A model generated the notes under the pieces. It was not told the origin of the DNA and searched no databases. It saw nothing but the letters and a program-made list of their open reading frames with translations. The translations under genes and the position numbers were made by a program. From Lewinellaceae bacterium (GTDB lineage Bacteria > Bacteroidota > Bacteroidia > Chitinophagales > Saprospiraceae), in assembly GCA_020636435.1 (NCBI GenBank), contig JACJXX010000001.1:4812501-4876500 (forward strand): 64,000 nt of DNA, in the 5' to 3' direction. Below, one piece after another: positions 59,054 to 64,000 of this stretch (positions within the stretch are counted from its first letter, which is position 1; every line of letters starts with the position of its first letter).

Positions 59054-62000
59054 TCAATCCCCCAAATACTCCTCCACATAATACATATCGATATCCTCCC
59101 CGTCCGTCTCCGTATATTGGCCGTTGTAGCTGCAGCGGAACAGGATTTTGATGAGTTCGTAGGTGGCACCGGAGATGTTGACCCTGGCCGCATCGCCGTT
59201 GGTTTCCATGCGGGCGGCCACGTTGACGGTGTCGCCCCAGATATCATAGGCGAATTTTTTGATGCCCACGATGCCGGCCACCACCGGGCCGGTGTGGATG
59301 CCGATGCGGGCTTCGAAGAAGGGCTTGCCCTCCGCTTCCCGCTGGATTTTCAGGCCGGCCATGAACTCCTGGATCTCCAGGGCGGCCAGGGTGACGCGGG
59401 TAGCCTCGTCGGTGTCGTCATTGTTCATGCCGCCCACGCTGAGGTAAGCGTCGCCCACGGTCTTGATCTTTTCCAGGCCGTACTTGTCCATGATCTCATC
59501 GAAGGCGCGGAAGCAGTAGTCGATCTCGGCGACGAGGTCTTCGGGGTCCATCTGTTCGGAGATGCGGGAGAAGCCCTTGAAGTCGGAGAACATCACCGTG
59601 ACCAGCTCGTGGCGCTTGGCTTTGGCGGCGCCGAATTTTTTGAGCTCTTCGGCCGTTTCGGCCGGCAGGATGTTGAGCAGCAGCTCCTCCGATTTCTGCT
59701 TTTCCAGCTCCAGTTCCTGGGTGCGCTCGCGCACCAGTTGCTCCAGGGCTATTTCCCGCTGGTGGATCAGGTGAATGCGGTAGCGCATGATGGCGAAAAT
59801 GCTGCCGGCGAGCAGCAAGCCGCATAGCGACCAGAACCACCAGGTGTCGTAGAAGGCCTCCTGCACCACCACCCGGATGGCCAGCTCCCGGCTGTTCCAG
59901 CCGGGGTGGTTGGCGCCGGGCTTGGCGCGGACGCGGAAGGTGTAGGCCCCTGCCGGGAGGTTGTTGTACCGCATGCTGTGGTTTTGGGTGGCCGGCAGCC
60001 AGCTGCTTTCGTACCCCTGCAGCCGGCAACTGAAGACATTGTCCATCGGCTGGCGGTAATCCGCCAGCGCAAACTCGAAGGAGAAGGTGCGGTCCCAGGG
60101 CGAGATGGTGATCTGTTCGCCGGGATGCAAGCCATGGATGCGGTTAATGAGGTTGCCGGTGTTGCCGTCAAACTTGGTAAAGCGGGTGAGGAGGATGGGG
60201 GCTTCCTGCTCTTCCTCCTTTTTCTCCAGCATGTAGGGCCCGGGCTGGAAAGCGTTGACCCCTTCGAGCCCACCGAAGTACAGCCGGCCGGAGCGGGAAC
60301 GGTGGAAGGATATGCGGTTGAACTCATTGGCGGAAAGGCCGTCTTTGACGAAGAAGTTGGTGAATTTTCCGGTTTGGAGGCTCAGCCGGCACAGGCCGTT
60401 GTCGGTGCTGGCCCAGATGCAGGAATCGCCTTCCGGCAGGATGCCGTTGATGAAGTTGTTGGACAGGCCGTCTTCAGTAGTGTAAATCTTGAGTTCGCTG
60501 GTAGCCAGATTGAGGCAGTGCAGCCCTTTGGCGTCGGCGATCCAGAGGCGGCCCTGGCCGTCTTCGTACAGCGCGTTGACCTGGTTGTCCCGCAACGGAA
60601 CGGGGCTGTCTTTGCCGGCATGGTAGTGTTGCAGGCGCCCTTTCTCTTTGTCTATTTTGTAGATGCCGTTCCCGAGCGTAGCCACCCAGATCCAGCCCCC
60701 GGTTTTCCCCTGGTACAGGAAACTGATGTTGCCGTTCAGGCTGTCCCACTTGCCTTTGCTGTCCTGGAACTCCCGGAGGATTTTTTTTTCGGGGTCGTAT
60801 TGGTAGAGCCAGTTCAGGTAGCCGATCCAAAGCAGGCTGTCTTTGTCGGCGAGGACGTGGCCGAGGTCTTTGGAGGGGTGATCCAGCAGGGTGTCTACCC
60901 GGAGGGTTTTCAGGTCGATGCGCTTGCCGTTGCCGGTGTACAGAGCGCCTTTGAAATAGGTGAGCCCGAAGGGGTAGTTGAAAAAGTCGTTGGAGGGGAA
61001 GAGGGGGCGCAGGTTGTCGGAATCCGGCTCGAGTACGTGGATCGAGTTGTAATAGGAGATGTAGATATTGCCCGCCTCATCTTCGGCGATGCCCCGGGTG
61101 CTGCAGTACACGCTGCTGCAGTACTCGTTCCTTCCGCTCAGGTACTGCGTAAAAATGGGGTCAGTTTGAAGGATCCGGATGGCGCCGAAGTCGGAAGCTA
61201 CCCAGATCACCCCGGAGCGGTCCCGGAATATCTGCCGGTAGGTGCAGGTGGCTCCTACGGCCTCGAGAATGTCGGGGTCGTAGTTTATGGTTTGGCCTCG
61301 TTTTTGGTTGTGGTAAAGGAGCAGGCCGCGGCCGCCGATCCAGATATCGCCGCCGGGCTCTACTAGCAAGGCGCTGGCCGTCTCGGTGGCGAAGCTCATC
61401 GGGTGCCGCCGCAGGGCGCCGGTTTTTGGCCGGTAGGTGAACAACGTGCCGTCGGTACAAAGGATGTAAAGGCTGTCGGAAACCACCTGCATTTGAGATA
61501 TTCTGCGGTTAGGGCCCTCGGGCAATTCCAGCGCTTCTACAATATTGCCTTTGGTATTGAGCTTCCAGGCCACCCGGTCGTAAGCTCCGACATATAAGGT
61601 GTCTTCCAACTGCACGGTAGGGTGCTTGGGGTAGGTGCCTTCCAGCCGGGTGGCCTGCCGGATGCGTCCCTCGCCCTCCAGCACCTGCAGGTTGTTTTCC
61701 GCCGAGTTCTCATCGTAGGCGGCCATCCACAACCTGCCCGGGCGGTCCAGGAACAAACTGTGCGGGATGATGGACTGGCGCTCCACGATAGCGCCCGGAT
61801 TCACTTTTACTTCCCGGTAACTTCCGGTGACAGCCTGGTAAACAGTGACATAGTCAGGGCTGGACAACCAGATGTTGTCCTCTCCGTCGATGAGCATATC
61901 GGTAAAAACATCATGAGGAAGAAACTGCTCTTCTCCCTGGCTCTTGAAACGCAGGAATTCATAACCGTCGAAGCGGTTGAGCCCGTCGATGGTCGCTATC

Positions 62001-62158
62001 CAGATGAAACCGGCGTTGTCCTGAAGGATTTTAACAACTTTGCGGTGGCTCAGGCCTTCATCGACATCAAAAACCTTGACCTGCGCGCCGGAAGGCTGAG
62101 CGAGAACCCGGATGGAAGAGGCGATAAAAATAAAGAGACATAGCCAAAGGATGCGCAT
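59054..62158 (-). CDS. Propeller-sensor protein with adenylate/guanylate cyclase domain
   Basis: About 1034 residues from the ATG at 62158, which gives a signal peptide (MRILWLCLFIFIASSIRVLA); a start at 62188 would add ten residues. The large periplasmic part (about 25-690) has two-component-regulator propeller repeats (e.g. NAGFIWIATIDGLNRFDGYE, GRLWIADAKGLHCL) and then a Y_Y_Y domain (about 690-765). It is followed by one membrane helix (about 780-800), a coiled coil and a class III cyclase domain (about 840-1030) with the metal-binding aspartates in VTVMFSDFKGFSRI and KTVGDAYLSVGG. Here the output is a cyclase, not the more usual histidine kinase. It is convergent with porZ. Confidence 0.85.
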   Translation of the reverse strand: MRILWLCLFIFIASSIRVLAQPSGAQVKVFDVDEGLSHRKVVKILQDNAGFIWIATIDGLNRFDGYEFLRFKSQGEEQFLPHDVFTDMLIDGEDNIWLSSPDYVTVYQAVTGSYREVKVNPGAIVERQSIIPHSLFLDRPGRLWMAAYDENSAENNLQVLEGEGRIRQATRLEGTYPKHPTVQLEDTLYVGAYDRVAWKLNTKGNIVEALELPEGPNRRISQMQVVSDSLYILCTDGTLFTYRPKTGALRRHPMSFATETASALLVEPGGDIWIGGRGLLLYHNQKRGQTINYDPDILEAVGATCTYRQIFRDRSGVIWVASDFGAIRILQTDPIFTQYLSGRNEYCSSVYCSTRGIAEDEAGNIYISYYNSIHVLEPDSDNLRPLFPSNDFFNYPFGLTYFKGALYTGNGKRIDLKTLRVDTLLDHPSKDLGHVLADKDSLLWIGYLNWLYQYDPEKKILREFQDSKGKWDSLNGNISFLYQGKTGGWIWVATLGNGIYKIDKEKGRLQHYHAGKDSPVPLRDNQVNALYEDGQGRLWIADAKGLHCLNLATSELKIYTTEDGLSNNFINGILPEGDSCIWASTDNGLCRLSLQTGKFTNFFVKDGLSANEFNRISFHRSRSGRLYFGGLEGVNAFQPGPYMLEKKEEEQEAPILLTRFTKFDGNTGNLINRIHGLHPGEQITISPWDRTFSFEFALADYRQPMDNVFSCRLQGYESSWLPATQNHSMRYNNLPAGAYTFRVRAKPGANHPGWNSRELAIRVVVQEAFYDTWWFWSLCGLLLAGSIFAIMRYRIHLIHQREIALEQLVRERTQELELEKQKSEELLLNILPAETAEELKKFGAAKAKRHELVTVMFSDFKGFSRISEQMDPEDLVAEIDYCFRAFDEIMDKYGLEKIKTVGDAYLSVGGMNNDDTDEATRVTLAALEIQEFMAGLKIQREAEGKPFFEARIGIHTGPVVAGIVGIKKFAYDIWGDTVNVAARMETNGDAARVNISGATYELIKILFRCSYNGQYTETDGEDIDMYYVEEYLGD

Positions 62159-62470
62159 AGCCAATTTGCAATTTGCCTGGAAAAACAATTCGCAAGCTAA
62201 GAAATTTGACGGGGATGGCCCTTGTCAGAGGAATAAGAATATTCAAAAATAAAAAATTTGTTTTTTATTTTGGGTTTTAAAACAATTAATTTATTTTTGA
62301 GTCTCAATTTGTTTTCGAATCTCTCCTTATTAGTGCCATCATCCAGAAAATAAACGATAAGGGTATTGGACTAGCCCAAAGAAAAAACACAAAGTAGCAA
62401 ATGCCCCGATCCAACGCCAGCGGCCGGCAGGAACAGGCTGGCCTTGTCAAAGCGGCCGGGCACTTTGCAT

Positions 62471-62528
62471 CGCGCCGGTTTTGGTTTTCACGGCAGGCTG
62501 CCCGCCGCCGAAAACCAAAACCGGCGCG
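62471..62528. repeat. 19-bp palindrome in the 62159-62569 gap
   Basis: CGCGCCGGTTTTGGTTTTC (62471-62489) is perfectly inverted at 62510-62528, with a 20-base loop that itself contains GGCAGGCTGCC. It lies 41 bases upstream of the SRPBCC gene start, in an otherwise gene-free 411-base gap. It might be a leader hairpin or a small mobile repeat. Confidence 0.6.
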
Positions 62529-62569
62529 AGAAGAAACTGTCACCAACTTGCAAATTAAAAACAATAGCC

Positions 62570-63589
62570 ATGAGAGCACTTAAGATCATCCTCTTCATTA
62601 TTCTGGGCCTGGTTGGCGTTTTTCTGGTTCTGGGCCTGGTTGCGCCTAAAGAGGCTACCATCAGCCGTTCCATCGTCATCGACGCGCCGCCGGAGCTCGT
62701 ATTCAACACCGTCAACGACCTGTCTACCGGCGACAGCTGGTCGCCCTGGAAGGAAACCGACCCGACGATTGTCAGCACCCTGGGGGAAACCACTGTTGGC
62801 GTGGGCGCTACCTCCAGTTGGGTTTCCGAAAATTCCGGAAACGGCAAAATGACCATCACCGAGAGCAAGCCGAACGAGAGCATTGATATCCTGATAGAAT
62901 TTGAAGGAATGGGCGAGGCTAATGGCGACTGGGATTTCGAAGCAGTGGAAGGCGGCACCAAAACCACCTGGAGTTTCCACACCAAATTCCCCTTCCCCTG
63001 GAACGCCATGATGTTGTTTCAGGATTTTGAAGGCGCCATAAACAAAGATTACGACCGCGGCCTGGCGTTGCTTAAAGGGGTGGTGGAATCCAAATACCAG
63101 CGCATGGCCGACGAGGAATTCAACGGATACAAGGTGAAGAAAGTCTCCCTGCCCATGCACCACTTCGTAGCTGTCCGGAAAACGGTTCAGATGGATAAAG
63201 TCACGGAGTTTTACACTGCCTCTCTGGGAAAAGCCATGCAGGCTGCTCAGAAAAAAGGGGCGGAGATGGCCGGCGCGCCCTGCGGCCTTTACTTCACCTG
63301 GGACGAGGCCAGCAAAACGACCGATATGGCCGGAGCTGTCCCCGTAAAGAAAAAAACAGAGGCCGAAGGCTTTAGCGCCATTGAAATCCCGGCAACTGAA
63401 GCGCTTTTGATAGAATTTTACGGAGATTACCACAACATCGGTGCCGCTCATACGGCTATGGAGCAATACATTGCGGCAACCGGAGCGAAAACAACGCCCC
63501 CGGCCATTGAGGAGTATGTCACCGACCCGGGCACGGAAAAAGACGCCTCCAAATGGCTCACCAAAGTATACTACCCGCTGGAACAATAA
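62570..63589 (+). CDS. SRPBCC / GyrI-like fused protein
   Basis: A 339-residue protein from the ATG at 62570 (MRALKIILFIILGLVGVFLV, an N-terminal membrane anchor); the longer frame from 62444 adds 42 residues with no such feature. The first half is an SRPBCC/polyketide-cyclase-like domain (ATISRSIVIDAPPELVFNTV, TTWSFHTKFPFPWNAMM). The second half resembles the GyrI-like/AraC effector-binding domain (HHFVAVRKTVQMDKVTEFYT, AIEIPATEALLIEFYG, AHTAMEQYIAATG). Such a fusion is common in Bacteroidota; the ligand is not known. It is followed by a rho-independent terminator. Confidence 0.85.
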   Translation: MRALKIILFIILGLVGVFLVLGLVAPKEATISRSIVIDAPPELVFNTVNDLSTGDSWSPWKETDPTIVSTLGETTVGVGATSSWVSENSGNGKMTITESKPNESIDILIEFEGMGEANGDWDFEAVEGGTKTTWSFHTKFPFPWNAMMLFQDFEGAINKDYDRGLALLKGVVESKYQRMADEEFNGYKVKKVSLPMHHFVAVRKTVQMDKVTEFYTASLGKAMQAAQKKGAEMAGAPCGLYFTWDEASKTTDMAGAVPVKKKTEAEGFSAIEIPATEALLIEFYGDYHNIGAAHTAMEQYIAATGAKTTPPAIEEYVTDPGTEKDASKWLTKVYYPLEQ

Positions 63590-63625
63590 AAAACCGAAAG
63601 CTCTTTAAGAAATCATCCTTTTAGG

Positions 63626-63659
63626 AAAGGCCATGCTCTCGTGAGTGTGGCCTTTTTTT
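63626..63659 (+). terminator. Rho-independent terminator of the SRPBCC/GyrI gene
   Basis: AAGGCCATGCTC (63627-63638) pairs with GAGTGTGGCCTT (63643-63654) over twelve pairs including two G-U pairs, with a 4-base loop TCGT and a T-rich tail (TTTTTTT to 63659). It lies 37 bases after the stop codon. Confidence 0.8.
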
Positions 63660-63682
63660 GCACTGCTGAACATTTGCCGAAT

Positions 63683-64000
63683 TTACCCGGCCAGTCTCGC
63701 CTCTTTCCGCCCCGCCCGGAAGAAAACCGGCAGGCTGGATTTGAGTGCTTTCATCATCAACCGGTTGGCCAGTTTTATGAAGTTCGTCCCGCTCAGCGGC
63801 GCCAGGGCGATCAGGCCGTGGCCCTGGGTGTAGCCCGGATTGGCCTGGGTGTAAAAACGAATGTCGGGATCGTCCTGATATTTCAGAGGGATATGGACGC
63901 AGGGGTCATTGACCAGAACCTGGTCTTTGCAGACGGTGCCCAGGCCGATATTGTAACTGGCGCCGTAGTTTTCCCGGCCGATGTGGTCGATCACCTTCTG
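63683..64000 (-). CDS. Hypothetical protein, C-terminal part (partial at window edge)
   Basis: On the reverse strand an open frame runs from the right edge of the window to its stop at 63683, giving the last 105 or so residues (DHIGRENYGASYNIGLGTVC near the edge, ending KSSLPVFFRAGRKEARLAG). No start is visible before the edge; the GTG at 63994 is internal in all likelihood. It is polar with no clear membrane helix. Repeated Pro/Gly-rich turns (YTQANPGYTQGHGLIALAPL) do not allow a family call. It is convergent with the SRPBCC gene. Confidence 0.6.
   Translation of the reverse strand, partial: QKVIDHIGRENYGASYNIGLGTVCKDQVLVNDPCVHIPLKYQDDPDIRFYTQANPGYTQGHGLIALAPLSGTNFIKLANRLMMKALKSSLPVFFRAGRKEARLAG

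Overview
The window looks like a chromosomal piece of a Bacteroidota bacterium, most likely from the Saprospiria (Lewinella/Haliscomenobacter-like). The reasons are several secreted proteins with type IX secretion (T9SS) C-terminal sorting domains, a PorZ-type T9SS component, an STN-domain TonB receptor paired with a DUF4249 lipoprotein, DUF3078 and DUF2851 proteins, and few recognisable Shine-Dalgarno sites. This placement is inferred from gene content only.

Layout. 1-1056: 3' end of a 23S rRNA gene, a 5S gene and the operon terminator. 1277-4010: a tight operon of an ECF-like sigma factor, a small one-helix protein, an MscS-type channel and a DUF3078 outer-membrane protein. 4131-6297: a GH25 lysozyme-like lipoprotein and a class III aminotransferase. 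6322-13885: an accessory stretch holding an intact IS110-family element with a candidate bridge RNA, two orphan membrane proteins, a broken UvrD-like helicase gene, an AT-rich secreted orphan, a VOC protein and a CHAT-like gene stub. 13939-22657: a reverse-strand export/uptake block (thioredoxin-fold protein, TonB receptor, DUF4249 lipoprotein, MG2-like protein) preceded by a Kazal/dockerin T9SS cargo protein. 23287-33560: housekeeping genes (lpd, PSP1/RicT-like, holB, queD) mixed with GrpB, a glutathione peroxidase remnant and two T9SS cargo proteins. 33989-37399: an FAD-dependent oxidoreductase and a polytopic 4Fe-4S protein, probably a membrane electron-transfer pair. 38076-42188: sigma factor, glycosyltransferase, acyltransferase and LpxK, nearly all overlapping (envelope synthesis). 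42238-43676: a MurU-like nucleotidyltransferase and DUF554. 43689-45878: an AT-rich restriction-modification-like module. 46207-52558: DUF2851, folA and the cell-shape genes mreB-mreC-mreD-mrdA. 52902-59029: an M16 peptidase homologue without its zinc motif, dnaN, a lipoprotein, nadD and PorZ. 59054-63589: a very large propeller-sensor adenylate/guanylate cyclase and an SRPBCC/GyrI-like protein. A partial gene runs off the right edge.

The most striking non-gene signal is a recurring set of nested palindromic repeats between genes (7772, 8807, 22680, 23066, 45985, 62471). One repeat family, at 34905-35048, sits inside a coding gene: three 39-base units plus one 27-base unit, all multiples of three, adding about 48 residues to the FAD oxidoreductase without breaking its frame. 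This resembles in principle the Rickettsia palindromic elements and is the leading candidate for something undescribed. The second is the structured, GC-rich leader of the IS110 transposase, a candidate bridge RNA. A run of 11 Cs inside a glycosyltransferase gene is a plausible phase-variation switch.
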